Shown here piece by piece: positions 51,822 through 62,862 of a stretch of 64,000 bases of DNA (positions within the stretch are counted from its first letter, which is position 1; each line of letters opens with the position of its first letter). The notes below the pieces were generated by a model. The model was not told the DNA's origin. It ran no database searches and saw only the letters and a program-made list of their open reading frames with translations. A program made the translations under genes and the position numbers. The DNA comes from Chitinophaga pinensis (GTDB taxonomy: Bacteria > Bacteroidota > Bacteroidia > UKL13-3), in assembly GCA_945898275.1 (NCBI GenBank), contig CAMDHZ010000012.1, positions 29,338 through 93,337 on the forward strand, given 5' to 3'.

Positions 51822-52877
51822 ATGAAAGTACTTAGAACCCTTCTTATTGTATTAGGTATATTGGCAGTTATACTTATTCCCAAGTTTTTTTGTGGTGAAC
51901 CAAAAGCTGGAGATGCCCAAAAAACGGGACCAAAAGGACCTATCAACGTGGGCGTGTTTGAAGTTAGTGGTGAGGAGCTTTTCCAAGATTATCAATTGAG
52001 CGGATCTTTACTGGCCAACGAACAAATAGATTTAAAGGCCGAAACACAAGGTTTGATTCAAAAAATTTACTTTACCGAAGGCGGTAAGGTTTCCAATGGT
52101 CAACTTTTACTTAAACTCAACGATACCGACTTTAAAACCCAATTGGCAAAAGCGCTTGCAAACAAAAGATTGCTTGAAGACAATGCAAAACGCAACGAAA
52201 TCCTGCTAAAAAAAGAAGCCATTGCCCAAGCCGATTATGATTTAGCTTTAACTGAGCTAAGCGCCATGGAGGCTGATGTGGCTTATTTGCAAGAACAGAT
52301 TAGAAAAACAGAGTTAAAAGCGCCTTTTAGTGGAACTATAGGGTTAAGACAAGTAAGTCAAGGTGCTTTTATTACGCCTGCCACTGCCATAGCCACCTTG
52401 CAAGATGCGGCTAAAATTAAAGTAGAATTCTCTGTACCTGAGAAATATTCTAGTAAAATAAAGGTGGGTGACCAAATTCAATTTACGGTAAACAATAGCA
52501 GCAAAACCTACAGCGCAAAAGTATATGCAAGGGATGCTGCATTATCGGCTCAAACCAGGGCCATTGGCATGCGAGCTATATGTGAGAATACAAATGGAGA
52601 GTTAATTCCAGGTTTGTTTGCAAACATTAAGCTAAACTTTCCTTCTCAAAAAAATGCCCATTTAATTCCTACACAAGCTGTGATTCCTATTTTAAAGGGA
52701 CAAAAAGTATTTGTGGTTAGAGGAGATTCTGCTGTTGAGGTAAAGGTAAATACTGGATTTAGGTCGGAAGACAAAATTGAAATTACAGAAGGTTTGCAAA
52801 CTGGAGACCAAGTAATTGTGGATGGTATCATGTATGTTAAAAATGGTGCTAAGATTAAAATTAACAAAAGGAATTAA
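51822..52877 (+). CDS. RND efflux periplasmic adaptor subunit
   Basis: HlyD/AcrA-like; GLIQKIYFTEGGKVSNGQLL; KAPFSGTIGLRQVSQGAFI. Confidence 0.92.
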   Translation: MKVLRTLLIVLGILAVILIPKFFCGEPKAGDAQKTGPKGPINVGVFEVSGEELFQDYQLSGSLLANEQIDLKAETQGLIQKIYFTEGGKVSNGQLLLKLNDTDFKTQLAKALANKRLLEDNAKRNEILLKKEAIAQADYDLALTELSAMEADVAYLQEQIRKTELKAPFSGTIGLRQVSQGAFITPATAIATLQDAAKIKVEFSVPEKYSSKIKVGDQIQFTVNNSSKTYSAKVYARDAALSAQTRAIGMRAICENTNGELIPGLFANIKLNFPSQKNAHLIPTQAVIPILKGQKVFVVRGDSAVEVKVNTGFRSEDKIEITEGLQTGDQVIVDGIMYVKNGAKIKINKRN

Positions 52878-52880
52878 CGC

Positions 52881-55800
52881 ATGAGCATAGCAAGTACAAG
52901 TATTAACAGGCCAGTTTTGGCCATAGTATTGTCTATTCTCATTCTATTATTTGGAGCCATTTCATTTAATTTTCTTGGGGTTAGGGAATTTCCAAGCATA
53001 GACCCTCCTATTATTACGGTACGAACCAATTATACTGGTGCAAACCCTGATATCATTGAATCCCAAATCACGGAACCCTTAGAGAAAGCGATTAACGGGA
53101 TAGCAGGTATTCGCTCTATTTCTTCGAGTAGCAACCAAGGAAGTAGTATTATTACGGTAGAGTTTACTTTAGGTTCGAACCTAGAAGAAGCTGCAAATGA
53201 TGTGAGGGATAAAGTTTCGCAAAGCATTAGGCAATTGCCACAAGACATTGATGCCCCGCCTGTTGTTTCTAAAGCAGATGCTAACTCTGATGCAATTGTT
53301 TCTCTTACTTTACAAAGCGATACGCGCTCTAAATTAGAATTGAATGATTATGCTGAGAATGTGGTAATGGAGCGCCTGCAAACCATTCCGGGTGTAAGTA
53401 GCATTCAGATTTGGGGTCAGAAACGTTATGCCATGCGCCTTTGGCTTGACCCAATTAAATTAAGTGCGTATGGATTAACACCTTTAGATGTTAGAACCAT
53501 ATTAGAGCGAGAAAACGTCGAATTGCCAGGTGGTAAATTATCTGGAGACAATACAGAATTGAGCATTAAAACTTTAGGTAGATTTTCTACCGAAGAGGAG
53601 TTTAATCAAATTATTCTAAAGGCAGAAGGCGACCAAACAGTTAGACTTGGCGATGTGGGCATGGCAGTTCTAGGCGCAGAGAATGAAGAAACCATTTTAA
53701 AATCTTCTGGTGTTACTATGATTGGACTAGGTTTGGTGCCACAACCGGGTGCAAACTATATTGAAATTGCTGATGAGTTTTATAAACGCTACGATCAATT
53801 TAAAAATGAAGTTCCGGCCGACATTAAACTAGATATTGCCCTAGACAATACAAGGTTTGTAAGAACTTCAATTACTGAAGTAACTGAAACGCTTTTGATT
53901 GCTTTTATTCTGGTGGTGTTAATCATTTTCATCTTTTTTAGGGATTGGCTTATTGCTTTTAGACCTTTGGTTGACATTCCAGTTTCTTTGATTGGTGCAT
54001 TTTTCATCATGTACCTAGCAGGATTTTCTATTAATATTTTAACCCTTTTAGCCATTGTATTGGCAACAGGTTTGGTAGTGGATGATGGCATTGTGGTTAC
54101 CGAAAATATCTTTAAAAAGATAGAACAAGGCATGAAACCTAGGCAAGCTGCCATTGAAGGAACCAATGAAATTTTCTTTGCTGTTATTGCTACCTCTATC
54201 ACCTTAGCTGTAGTTTTCTTACCCATCATATTTATAGAAGGATTTGTGGGCAGGTTGTTCCGAGAGTTTGGGGTGGTTGTGGCTGGGGCCGTATTAATTT
54301 CGGCCTTTGTATCACTAACGCTTACACCCGTTTTAAATGTTTATTTGCAAAGAAAAGACAGCAAGCATACCAAATTATATACGCGCACAGAACCTTATTT
54401 TCAAAAGTTAAATGATTCCTATGCAGCAAGCCTAAATAGTTTTTTTGACAACAAATGGTTGGCTTGGTTAATGATTGGATTAAGTGTGGTGATTATTTTT
54501 CTTGTAGGCGGCGCTCTGCCTTCTGAGCTTTCGCCCTTAGACGACAGAGGCTGGATGCGCTTGAGTGTTACCGCTCCCGAAGGTGCCTCATTTGAATATA
54601 CTGATAGATACATGGGTCAGATTTCTAAAGTGCTGGATGATTCTGTGCCAGAAAAACGCTTGACCTTAGAAGTAACCGCTCCAGGCTTTATTGGCAGTGG
54701 TGCTGCTAATACCGGTTTTGTTAGGATTATTCTAAAAGACCAAGAAGACAGAAAACGCTCTCAGCAGCAAATTGCCAACCAATTAGGCAAACAATTAAGT
54801 GGCATTAATGCCGTAAAAACTTTTGTAATCCAAGACCAAACCATCAGTGGCAGCGGTGGTTCTCGCTCTGGTTTGCCTGTGCAGTTTATCTTGCAAAACC
54901 AAGATTTCTCCAAAATACAAAGTTACCTGCCCAAGTTTTTAGAAGAAGCTAATAAAAGTAACATCTTCATGGGAGTTGATGTGAACCTAAAGTTTAACCG
55001 TCCTGAATTAGAAATAAGAATAGACAGGGAAAAAGCTAGGAACCTTGGGGTCTCGGTTCAAACCATTGCCCAAACTTTACAATTAACATATGGTGGTGTA
55101 AGGTATGGCTACTTTAATATGAACGGAAAGCAATACCAAGTGATTGGCCAAGTAGACCGTGCCAACCGTGATGCGCCAGTTGATTTAAAATCTTTATATG
55201 TGCGCAACGACAAAGGCCAGTTAATTCAGCTAGACAATATTGTTACTGCAGGAGAGCAAAGCAGTCCGCCTCAACTGTACCATTACAATCGTTACAAGGC
55301 AGCAACCGTATCTGCTGGCTTAGCACCTGGCCGTACCTTAGGAGAAGGCATAGATGAAATGAAACGCATTGGCAAAGTAGTTTTAGATGATAGCTTTACC
55401 ACAGATTTAAGTGGACCCTCAAGAGATTTTTCTGAAAGTTCTTCCAATACTTTGTTTGCTTTTCTCTTGGCTTTGGTACTTATCTACCTAGTATTGGCCG
55501 CCCAATTTGAAAGTTTTGTAGATCCAATTATCATTATGTTTACAGTGCCTTTGGCCTTGGCAGGAGCTTTGTTAACCTTGTGGTACTTCGACCAAAGCAT
55601 GAATATTTTCAGTCAGATTGGAATTATCGTCTTGTTGGGCTTGGTTACCAAAAATGGTATTTTGATTGTAGAATTTGCCAACCAAAAACGAGAACAAGGA
55701 TTGCCAAAATTGCAAGCCGTTAAAGAGGCTGCAGTATCAAGGTTAAGGCCTATTATGATGACCAGTTTGGCTACTATGTTGGGCGCATTACCCATTGCTT

Positions 55801-55967
55801 TGGCCTTGGGAGCTGGCGCAAAAAGTAGGGTAAGCATGGGAATGGTAATTATTGGCGGCTTGCTGTTCTCTGGATTTTTGACGCTTTATGTTATACCTGT
55901 GGTGTATCAATTTTTCTCTGGAAAAAGAAAGCATGCCCACGATGAAATAGAAGAAAATAACGCATGA
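52881..55967 (+). CDS. RND efflux permease
   Basis: SINRPVLAIVLSILILLFG; VVDDGIVVTENIF; 1028 aa. Confidence 0.95.
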   Translation: MSIASTSINRPVLAIVLSILILLFGAISFNFLGVREFPSIDPPIITVRTNYTGANPDIIESQITEPLEKAINGIAGIRSISSSSNQGSSIITVEFTLGSNLEEAANDVRDKVSQSIRQLPQDIDAPPVVSKADANSDAIVSLTLQSDTRSKLELNDYAENVVMERLQTIPGVSSIQIWGQKRYAMRLWLDPIKLSAYGLTPLDVRTILERENVELPGGKLSGDNTELSIKTLGRFSTEEEFNQIILKAEGDQTVRLGDVGMAVLGAENEETILKSSGVTMIGLGLVPQPGANYIEIADEFYKRYDQFKNEVPADIKLDIALDNTRFVRTSITEVTETLLIAFILVVLIIFIFFRDWLIAFRPLVDIPVSLIGAFFIMYLAGFSINILTLLAIVLATGLVVDDGIVVTENIFKKIEQGMKPRQAAIEGTNEIFFAVIATSITLAVVFLPIIFIEGFVGRLFREFGVVVAGAVLISAFVSLTLTPVLNVYLQRKDSKHTKLYTRTEPYFQKLNDSYAASLNSFFDNKWLAWLMIGLSVVIIFLVGGALPSELSPLDDRGWMRLSVTAPEGASFEYTDRYMGQISKVLDDSVPEKRLTLEVTAPGFIGSGAANTGFVRIILKDQEDRKRSQQQIANQLGKQLSGINAVKTFVIQDQTISGSGGSRSGLPVQFILQNQDFSKIQSYLPKFLEEANKSNIFMGVDVNLKFNRPELEIRIDREKARNLGVSVQTIAQTLQLTYGGVRYGYFNMNGKQYQVIGQVDRANRDAPVDLKSLYVRNDKGQLIQLDNIVTAGEQSSPPQLYHYNRYKAATVSAGLAPGRTLGEGIDEMKRIGKVVLDDSFTTDLSGPSRDFSESSSNTLFAFLLALVLIYLVLAAQFESFVDPIIIMFTVPLALAGALLTLWYFDQSMNIFSQIGIIVLLGLVTKNGILIVEFANQKREQGLPKLQAVKEAAVSRLRPIMMTSLATMLGALPIALALGAGAKSRVSMGMVIIGGLLFSGFLTLYVIPVVYQFFSGKRKHAHDEIEENNA

Positions 55968-57262
55968 AAAAAAGTTTGATATTCTTAAGCTTATGCTTAC
56001 TCAGCGGCTTGGGTCAAACCCAAACTATATTGAGCTTGAAAGATGCTTTAACCTTAGCCATTGAGAATAACTTTTCCATAGCCTTGGTGAAAAACGAACG
56101 CGATGCTGCCCATATCAGCAATAGTATTGGTGCAGCAGGCATGCTACCCTCTTTAAATGGAACGGTTAACCAAGACAACCAAGTTACCAATACCAAACAA
56201 ACCTTTTTAAATGGCAATGAGAACAACAGAGATGGGGCAAAATCTCGCTCATTGAATGCAGGGGTTGAAATGAGTTGGACCATTTTTAATGGCATGAAAA
56301 TGTTTGCCACCAAAACTAAGCTGGCCGAGTTTGAGACCATGGGCGACCTAAAAGTGCGCATGCAAATGGAGCAAGTTTTGGCCAGGGTTTCAAAGGCTTA
56401 TTATGATGCTGTGTTAAGTAAAGCACAAGTTAAATCTGCCGAAAAGTTTTTAGCCATTAGTAAGAAGAGAATTGATGTGGCCAAGGCAAAAGTTGAAACT
56501 GGCAAAAGTGCAAAATCTGAATGGCTAAAGGCACAAGTTTATTATAATGCAGATTTTGCCAACTACAGACGTTTGTTAACCCAATACGAAAACAGTAAGC
56601 TCGGTTTGAACCAACTGATGACGCAAGATTTAAACTATAGGTTTGAAGTAACAGATAGTATTGAACCAAAGGAATCGATGCAATTAGATGCCTTAAAGAA
56701 AGCTGGGTTAGAAAATAATAATGGACTTCAAATGGCGAAGCGTAATTTGGAAATTAACCATTTATTGATCAAAGAAATTAATGCAGAACGCTTGCCAAGT
56801 TTGCAACTGAGGAGTGGTTACAATTATAATACATCCAATTCGGAAGCCGGCTTTTTACAAAGTGCACGTAACAATGGTTATCATTATGGTGCTGGATTAA
56901 GTTGGAACTTGTTTAATGGCAATGACGTAAACAGAAGAACAAGCCTTGCGAAAATTGGGGAGAAAACGGGAGAATACATTTATAAAGACTCTTTGTTAAG
57001 GTTTGAGTTGAACTTGCAGCAAGCCTTCAACATGTATCAAACCAATTTGGAGTTATGGCATTTTGAAGAAAGCAATTTAGAGATAGCCAAACAAAATTAT
57101 GAAATTGCGCAAGACCAATATGGCCAAGGCATCATCAGCATGAATGATTTGAGGGAAGCAGAGGTAATATACCTACAAAACGTAGATAGGTTATTGGTAG
57201 CAAAATATAATGCTAAGGTAAGTGAGTTGGAGTTATTGAGACTGAGCGGTAGTTTGGGGTAG
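55964..57262 (+). CDS. TolC family outer membrane protein
   Basis: 4-bp overlap with RND permease; OEP repeats. Confidence 0.92.
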   Translation: MKKSLIFLSLCLLSGLGQTQTILSLKDALTLAIENNFSIALVKNERDAAHISNSIGAAGMLPSLNGTVNQDNQVTNTKQTFLNGNENNRDGAKSRSLNAGVEMSWTIFNGMKMFATKTKLAEFETMGDLKVRMQMEQVLARVSKAYYDAVLSKAQVKSAEKFLAISKKRIDVAKAKVETGKSAKSEWLKAQVYYNADFANYRRLLTQYENSKLGLNQLMTQDLNYRFEVTDSIEPKESMQLDALKKAGLENNNGLQMAKRNLEINHLLIKEINAERLPSLQLRSGYNYNTSNSEAGFLQSARNNGYHYGAGLSWNLFNGNDVNRRTSLAKIGEKTGEYIYKDSLLRFELNLQQAFNMYQTNLELWHFEESNLEIAKQNYEIAQDQYGQGIISMNDLREAEVIYLQNVDRLLVAKYNAKVSELELLRLSGSLG

Positions 57263-57275
57263 GATTACGAAAGAG

Positions 57276-57785
57276 TTAATTTGTTGTAAAAAGAAGTAAT
57301 TCCTTTGCTAAATGCTTTTGTTTTTTTCGGTCTAAACTAAAAAGTGCTTTTTCATCATAATACATGGTTCTAAGGTTCAAGTAAATTTTACCATCCATTG
57401 GTATCATCACTATTTTTTCAATTCTACCCCAAGTTCCTTCACTTCTAAAAATCACCCAATCAGAATGATTGGTATTTCTCAACCACTCCTTTTGCGTCCC
57501 AAAAGACATGATAAGAGCATGATTTTCTTCTTTGCTTTTACTTATCTCAACTGGAAATAAATTACGGCCATTCAGTCTAAAATAAATCAATAAAAGCAAA
57601 AGGAAGCTAAGTAAACCAAAAATCAAATATGCCCAAAAGGTATTTAACTTAAAGCCCAACTGAACAAATAAAATTAGCGTGGCAAGAGCACCAACATAAC
57701 TTCTGAAATTTGGCCACCAATGATCCAACTCATCTTTATCTATTTTTTTACGTGATACCATTTTTAGAATCTGCGTTTGGTCCAT
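57276..57785 (-). CDS. Hypothetical membrane protein
   Basis: Two TM segments, 169 aa. Confidence 0.55.
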   Translation of the reverse strand: MDQTQILKMVSRKKIDKDELDHWWPNFRSYVGALATLILFVQLGFKLNTFWAYLIFGLLSFLLLLLIYFRLNGRNLFPVEISKSKEENHALIMSFGTQKEWLRNTNHSDWVIFRSEGTWGRIEKIVMIPMDGKIYLNLRTMYYDEKALFSLDRKKQKHLAKELLLFTTN

Positions 57786-58028
57786 AAGTTTTTTATTATT
57801 GCTTGATTCAATGGCAATTTACGATCGTTTAATGTTACTACAAACTCAGGAGTTTTAAATGATGATTTCGCTTAGGTTGTTGTTACTCTATCACTTCACT
57901 TAAAATGGATATAGGTTGGATTAGTTGAATTAATAGTTTTTCACCGGCATCATATAATACCTGAAAATCTATAATGCACTCCCAACAACCACTGGGTAGC
58001 ACTATGTTTAATCACTCCATCATTCATT

Positions 58029-58490
58029 TTATCCCCTAAAAATGCGCTTATCAAAAGGGAACTTCACAATTTCAACAACTGATAGTCTTTTAAAATCTTG
58101 ATGATTTGGATTAATTAAAGCATTATAATCACCTTGGGTTACAACAGAAGGAATTTTAAGAACACAGTATTCATTTTCTATTACAAACCGGTCGCCAATT
58201 TTTTGAGTATAACTTGGATGTGGAAATAGATTCCAATCTTCTGGCAAATCACTTTTAGATAGGGTTTTAATTGAAACACCATCTGGTACATTTATAGTCA
58301 TCATTACATAATCGTCTGGAAGGGTTGCCAATGTAAAATGGACTGCAACTTCTGCCATTGCCAAAGACCTATTTAAAGCTGTATATATGAGCTCAACACC
58401 AATTGAATTCCATCTCGCACCTCGAATTGCCGCTCCCTTTCCTGAGAGCGGTTCCGCAAATTTTTCTCTTACAAGCCTAAAGACTTCCAT
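58029..58490 (-). CDS. RES domain toxin (NAD+ phosphorylase-type)
   Basis: GKGAAIRGARWNSIGVELIYTALNRSLAMAEVAVH. Confidence 0.9.
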   Translation of the reverse strand: MEVFRLVREKFAEPLSGKGAAIRGARWNSIGVELIYTALNRSLAMAEVAVHFTLATLPDDYVMMTINVPDGVSIKTLSKSDLPEDWNLFPHPSYTQKIGDRFVIENEYCVLKIPSVVTQGDYNALINPNHQDFKRLSVVEIVKFPFDKRIFRG

Positions 58491-58491
58491 C

Positions 58492-59013
58492 CTAAACTAA
58501 TATACCATGGTTTATTCGGGTGAATTCTGCAATCACCATTTCTTTTCCATAAGAATCTTTAAGAAGTTCTTTGGGCATTAAATTACCAAACGCGTAATTT
58601 GGGGTGTTTAGCCAAAGCAACAATTTCTCTGAATTTCCAAATACTTCAAGACCAAGTTTGGTTACTTCGGCCATTTCAATAATTTTTTCTGAATGAATTG
58701 GTTTAAAGTGGTGATTGTTGTTTAACTTATATCGCTGCAAAGATTTGGTTGAAACATTGAGAAAGTCCGCCCAATCGCCTTCAGTAAAAGGAGCATAAAG
58801 TTGTATTAAATCAAAAATTTTGTATGGAAATCCAGCTCTAATGGCTCCAATAATCAACATCTTATTGTCTAAAAAATCGTTAAAAGTCGTTTCTTTCTTT
58901 GCACCTTTTTGATAAACAACTAAATCAGAATGCTTAAGAAACATTGAAATTTCTTTATTTAACTGGGTTTCTAAATTTACTTTTAAAGCTGTCATAACTT
59001 CGTTATTATACAT
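58492..59013 (-). CDS. MbcA/ParS/Xre-type antitoxin (DUF2384)
   Basis: Adjacent to RES toxin; DWADFLNVSTKSLQRYK...GLEVFGNSEKLLLWLNTPNYAFGNLMPKELL. Confidence 0.9.
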   Translation of the reverse strand: MYNNEVMTALKVNLETQLNKEISMFLKHSDLVVYQKGAKKETTFNDFLDNKMLIIGAIRAGFPYKIFDLIQLYAPFTEGDWADFLNVSTKSLQRYKLNNNHHFKPIHSEKIIEMAEVTKLGLEVFGNSEKLLLWLNTPNYAFGNLMPKELLKDSYGKEMVIAEFTRINHGILV

Positions 59014-59036
59014 TTGTCCTCAAAAATAAGACAAAT
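59012..59036 (-). promoter_or_regulatory. Operator-like inverted repeat ATTTGTC-N11-GACAAAT with minus-strand TATTTTTG box (59021-59028)
   Basis: IR overlaps the antitoxin start codon; its spacer contains a TAnnTTTG match. Confidence 0.6.
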
Positions 59037-59074
59037 TTCTTTATGTTTCTACAATTAATCATATCCTTCAAAAC

Positions 59075-59362
59075 CTACCGATACTTAAGCCTTGTTTCTG
59101 CCTTTTGCCTCATTCTGTCTATAATTAGTTTTGCCAATTCTGGTGCAATGTCTTTGGCTGAACCAAATGCAAATACAGCTTTCACTTTTTGCTCGTTTAC
59201 ATCAATTTTGTACAGCAGTTGTAAAAGCGTTTCCATTTCGTTTAACAGCAAATAAACCAATCGCGCTTCGAGTTCCTCTTGTATTTGTGTAGCATCTAAC
59301 GCTAGGTTCAAACCGAATTCTTTTGAAAGTAACTCCCCTGTAATTTTTTCTACTTCACTCAC
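59075..59362 (-). CDS. Hypothetical 95-aa protein
   Basis: ORF MSEVEKITGELLSKEFGLNL...; no family recognised. Confidence 0.55.
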   Translation of the reverse strand: MSEVEKITGELLSKEFGLNLALDATQIQEELEARLVYLLLNEMETLLQLLYKIDVNEQKVKAVFAFGSAKDIAPELAKLIIDRMRQKAETRLKYR

Positions 59363-59508
59363 ACTCAGCTATATTTTTTTAACAAATATACCCAAATTGC
59401 TACAGCCTTTTGACAAAGATTTCCTTATTTTGCGCCGTGTTTAAAATCCTTGGTTCAAACCAACTTTTAAATCTCTCTTTTGTTTATTTATTAAACCAAA
59501 ATAAGAAT

Positions 59509-61776
59509 ATGGTATTTGATTTAGAAATGATTAAGGCAGTGTACGATCGCATGCCTTCGCGCATTGCAGCCGCTCGTAAAGCTGTTAACAAGCCTTTAAC
59601 CCTTTCAGAAAAGATTTTGTACAGCCACCTTACCCAAGGCGATGCTGCTGAGGCTTATGGCCGTGGTAAAAGCTACGTAGATTTTAATCCAGACCGCGTG
59701 GCCATGCAAGATGCTACTGCCCAAATGGCTTTGCTTCAGTTTATGCAAGCTGGGCGCCCTAAAGTAGCGGTGCCTTCTACTGTGCATTGCGATCACTTAA
59801 TTACAGCCAAAGTTGGTGCAGCGCAAGACTTAGCAACTGCTAATAGTGAAAGCAAAGAAGTATATGATTTCCTAGCTTCTGTTTCTAACAAATACGGTAT
59901 TGGATTTTGGAAACCAGGCGCAGGTATCATTCACCAAGTGGTTTTAGAAAATTACGCCTTCCCAGGAGGCATGATGATTGGTACAGACTCGCATACCGTT
60001 AACGCAGGCGGACTAGGAATGGTTGCCATTGGTGTGGGTGGTGCAGATGCTTGTGATGTGATGGCTGGCCTACCTTGGGAACTAAAATTCCCTAAACTTA
60101 TTGGGGTTAAACTTACCGGTAAGTTAAATGGTTGGACTGCTCCTAAAGATGTAATTTTAAAAGTGGCAGGTATCCTTACCGTAAAAGGTGGAACTGGTGC
60201 TATTGTTGAATATTTTGGTGAAGGTGCCACCAGCATGAGCTGCACAGGTAAAGGTACCATTTGTAACATGGGCGCAGAAATTGGTGCTACCACTTCTACC
60301 TTTGGTTATGACGATAGCATGGAACGCTACCTACGTGCTACTGGAAGAAATGAAGTGGCTGATTTAGCTAACGGCATTAGAGAACATTTAACTGGTGACC
60401 CAGAAGTATATGCAAATCCAAATGACTATTTCGACCAAGTAATTGAAATTAACTTAGACGAATTAACCCCACACTTAAACGGACCGTTTACACCAGATTT
60501 AGCTACGCCTGTGGCTGAAATGAAAGAAGCGGCAGCTAAAAACGGCTGGCCTTTAAAAGTAGAATGGGGCTTGATTGGTTCTTGTACTAACTCTTCTTAC
60601 GAAGACTTATCAAGAGCGGCTTCTATCGCACGCCAAGCCATTGAAAAAGGTTTGAGCACTAAAGCTGAATTTGGTATTAACCCGGGCTCTGAGCAGGTAA
60701 GATTTACTGCGGATAGAGATGGTTTGTTAAAAACCTTTACCGACCTTAATGCGAGCATTTTTACCAATGCTTGTGGACCTTGCATTGGCATGTGGGACCG
60801 CGTAGGTGCTGAGAAAGCTGAGAAAAACACAATTGTTCATTCTTTCAATAGAAACTTTGCCAAGCGTGCAGATGGTAACCCAAATACCTATGCATTTGTG
60901 GCCTCGCCAGAAATGGTAGCTGCCATTGCCATTGCAGGTGATTTATCGTTTAACCCAATTACCGATACTTTAACCAATAACAAAGGTGAGCAAGTGAAAT
61001 TAGACGCTCCTTTTGGCGATGAATTGCCAACCAAAGGCTTTGATGTAGAAGATGCAGGTTACCTTGCACCTGCTGCTGATGGCAGTGGTGTGCAAGTGGC
61101 AGTCTCTCCTACTTCTGACCGTTTGCAATTACTAGACCCTTTTGCAGCTTGGGAAGGTACCGACTTAAAAGGCTTAAAGCTTTTGATAAAGGCAAAAGGT
61201 AAATGTACAACCGACCATATCTCAATGGCTGGACCTTGGTTAAAATACCGTGGACACTTAGACAATATCTCTAACAACATGTTGATTGGAGCTGTTAACT
61301 ATTTTAACGAGAAAACAGATAGTGTAAAAAATCAATTGAGTGGCGAATACCAATCGGTGCCAAAAGTACAACGCAGTTACAAAGCCCAAGGCATTGGCTC
61401 TATTGTAGTAGGTGATGAGAACTATGGCGAAGGATCGAGCCGCGAGCATGCAGCGATGGAGCCGCGTCATTTGGGTGTGCGTGCGGTATTGGTAAAATCA
61501 TTTGCCCGTATTCACGAAACCAACTTGAAAAAACAAGGTATGTTGGCTTTAACTTTTGCAGACAAAGCTGATTACGATAAATTCCAAGAGGATGATATCA
61601 TTGACATTATTGGTTTAACCTCATTTGCCCCAAATAAGAGCTTGCATTTAAGCCTTACCCATGCAGATGGTTCAACAGATACAATCGAAGTGAATCATAC
61701 GTACAATGAGCAACAAATTGAGTGGTTTAAAGCCGGTGGTGCTTTAAATATCATTCGCGCCCAAGTGGGAGCATAA
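59509..61776 (+). CDS. Aconitate hydratase
   Basis: [63 protein letters not shown]; start moved from 59410. Confidence 0.95.
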   Translation: MVFDLEMIKAVYDRMPSRIAAARKAVNKPLTLSEKILYSHLTQGDAAEAYGRGKSYVDFNPDRVAMQDATAQMALLQFMQAGRPKVAVPSTVHCDHLITAKVGAAQDLATANSESKEVYDFLASVSNKYGIGFWKPGAGIIHQVVLENYAFPGGMMIGTDSHTVNAGGLGMVAIGVGGADACDVMAGLPWELKFPKLIGVKLTGKLNGWTAPKDVILKVAGILTVKGGTGAIVEYFGEGATSMSCTGKGTICNMGAEIGATTSTFGYDDSMERYLRATGRNEVADLANGIREHLTGDPEVYANPNDYFDQVIEINLDELTPHLNGPFTPDLATPVAEMKEAAAKNGWPLKVEWGLIGSCTNSSYEDLSRAASIARQAIEKGLSTKAEFGINPGSEQVRFTADRDGLLKTFTDLNASIFTNACGPCIGMWDRVGAEKAEKNTIVHSFNRNFAKRADGNPNTYAFVASPEMVAAIAIAGDLSFNPITDTLTNNKGEQVKLDAPFGDELPTKGFDVEDAGYLAPAADGSGVQVAVSPTSDRLQLLDPFAAWEGTDLKGLKLLIKAKGKCTTDHISMAGPWLKYRGHLDNISNNMLIGAVNYFNEKTDSVKNQLSGEYQSVPKVQRSYKAQGIGSIVVGDENYGEGSSREHAAMEPRHLGVRAVLVKSFARIHETNLKKQGMLALTFADKADYDKFQEDDIIDIIGLTSFAPNKSLHLSLTHADGSTDTIEVNHTYNEQQIEWFKAGGALNIIRAQVGA

Positions 61777-61793
61777 GACTTTTTATATCTACT

Positions 61794-61822
61794 AAAAAAG
61801 CCCCGCGTTGCGGGGCTTTTTT
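61794..61822. terminator. Bidirectional terminator after aconitase
   Basis: AAAAAAGCCCCGC-GTT-GCGGGGCTTTTTT. Confidence 0.95.
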
Positions 61823-61907
61823 GTTTTATAACCAGCTATTGATTTTCCACTTTAAACTTTCTTAAATGGTAATTTGGAGCTACCGAAAACGAAGTGCTTC
61901 TGTGTAT

Positions 61908-61954
61908 ATCTGTGCGATCTGTGAGCCACATTTTTTCTCACAGATGCCACAGAT
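61908..61954. repeat. Hairpin of doubled ATCTGTG units
   Basis: ATCTGTGcgATCTGTGAG ... CTCACAGATgcCACAGAT. Confidence 0.75.
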
Positions 61955-62008
61955 GTTCATAGATTTTGTATGTGGAGGCTGTTGGCACCTAGCATATGGC
62001 GGAATATC

Positions 62009-62034
62009 GGTCACCGAGCGGCAGCCGAGGTGCC
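62009..62034. repeat. REP-like element GGTCACCGAGCGGCAGCCGAGGTGCC
   Basis: Imperfect dyad; resembles the CACTGAGCG..GTCGAAGTG-type repeats I associate with Bacteroidota genomes. Confidence 0.55.
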
Positions 62035-62215
62035 AGAGTGTTATCACTTCTACCCTCCCCTAGAGCTTCCTTTTGCATTCATGGGCAGTTTAAAACAAAC
62101 CCTCTTTTGGGTATTTTATTAATCAACAGGATTGGGTATGTTTGATTTATAAACGATATAAAGATTGGTGTAATAAAACACCCAATTTTAGCTCGACACG
62201 TCAAAGTAACAAACA

Positions 62216-62830
62216 ATGGGACTTTTAGATTTATTTAAAAAGGGTAAGCAACCTCACAATTTGACAACGGATAATGGCGTGTTAGGGCCAACATTTCTTG
62301 ATGGTTTAACCGAACCTATTCAAAATCCAAAGGACTTGCATCCTCACGAATGGCGAAGGCGACTGAAAACTGCTTCGGGACAAACAAAATTTAAAATCAA
62401 GTTTTATGGACAGCTGCACGAAGAATATAAAAATTTAATTGTTGGGACAGCCTTTGCTCCTTCATTGGTTTTTGCAGTGGATACTTCAACTGGGCAAGAA
62501 ATTTTATTGTTTGACGGTTGCAAACACGGCTACAACGCTTTGTTCTGCGACACATTTACAGACGAACAAATTACAAGCAGATCAGCGAAAAATTTCTATA
62601 CAGACCAAGAGGGTAAAGACACGTTTGAAATTGTTATTTCGACTTATAACGGAGTTGACTATGAAGAAGAGTTTGCAGACGAAGTTAACGAAAATGGTTT
62701 GATAGAACTTATTGACGGAACAAAAATTGACTTTGAAAAAGTAAAGCGAAACGGATACGACACCTTACAAATTTGGGCGATTAATGATATCGGAAAAAAA
62801 ATTGAACTTGTTTCAGAAGAACTTGCTTAA
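62216..62830 (+). CDS. Hypothetical protein
   Basis: 204 aa, acidic; MGLLDLFKKGKQPHN. Confidence 0.65.
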   Translation: MGLLDLFKKGKQPHNLTTDNGVLGPTFLDGLTEPIQNPKDLHPHEWRRRLKTASGQTKFKIKFYGQLHEEYKNLIVGTAFAPSLVFAVDTSTGQEILLFDGCKHGYNALFCDTFTDEQITSRSAKNFYTDQEGKDTFEIVISTYNGVDYEEEFADEVNENGLIELIDGTKIDFEKVKRNGYDTLQIWAINDIGKKIELVSEELA

Positions 62831-62862
62831 CGAAAAGAAAACTAGCTATAAGCTGTAACATT

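Noticed and set aside
59410-59508. Upstream extension of aconitase
   Set aside because: The conserved N-terminus begins at [18 protein letters not shown] (59509); the extension overlaps the probable promoter and an iterated motif.
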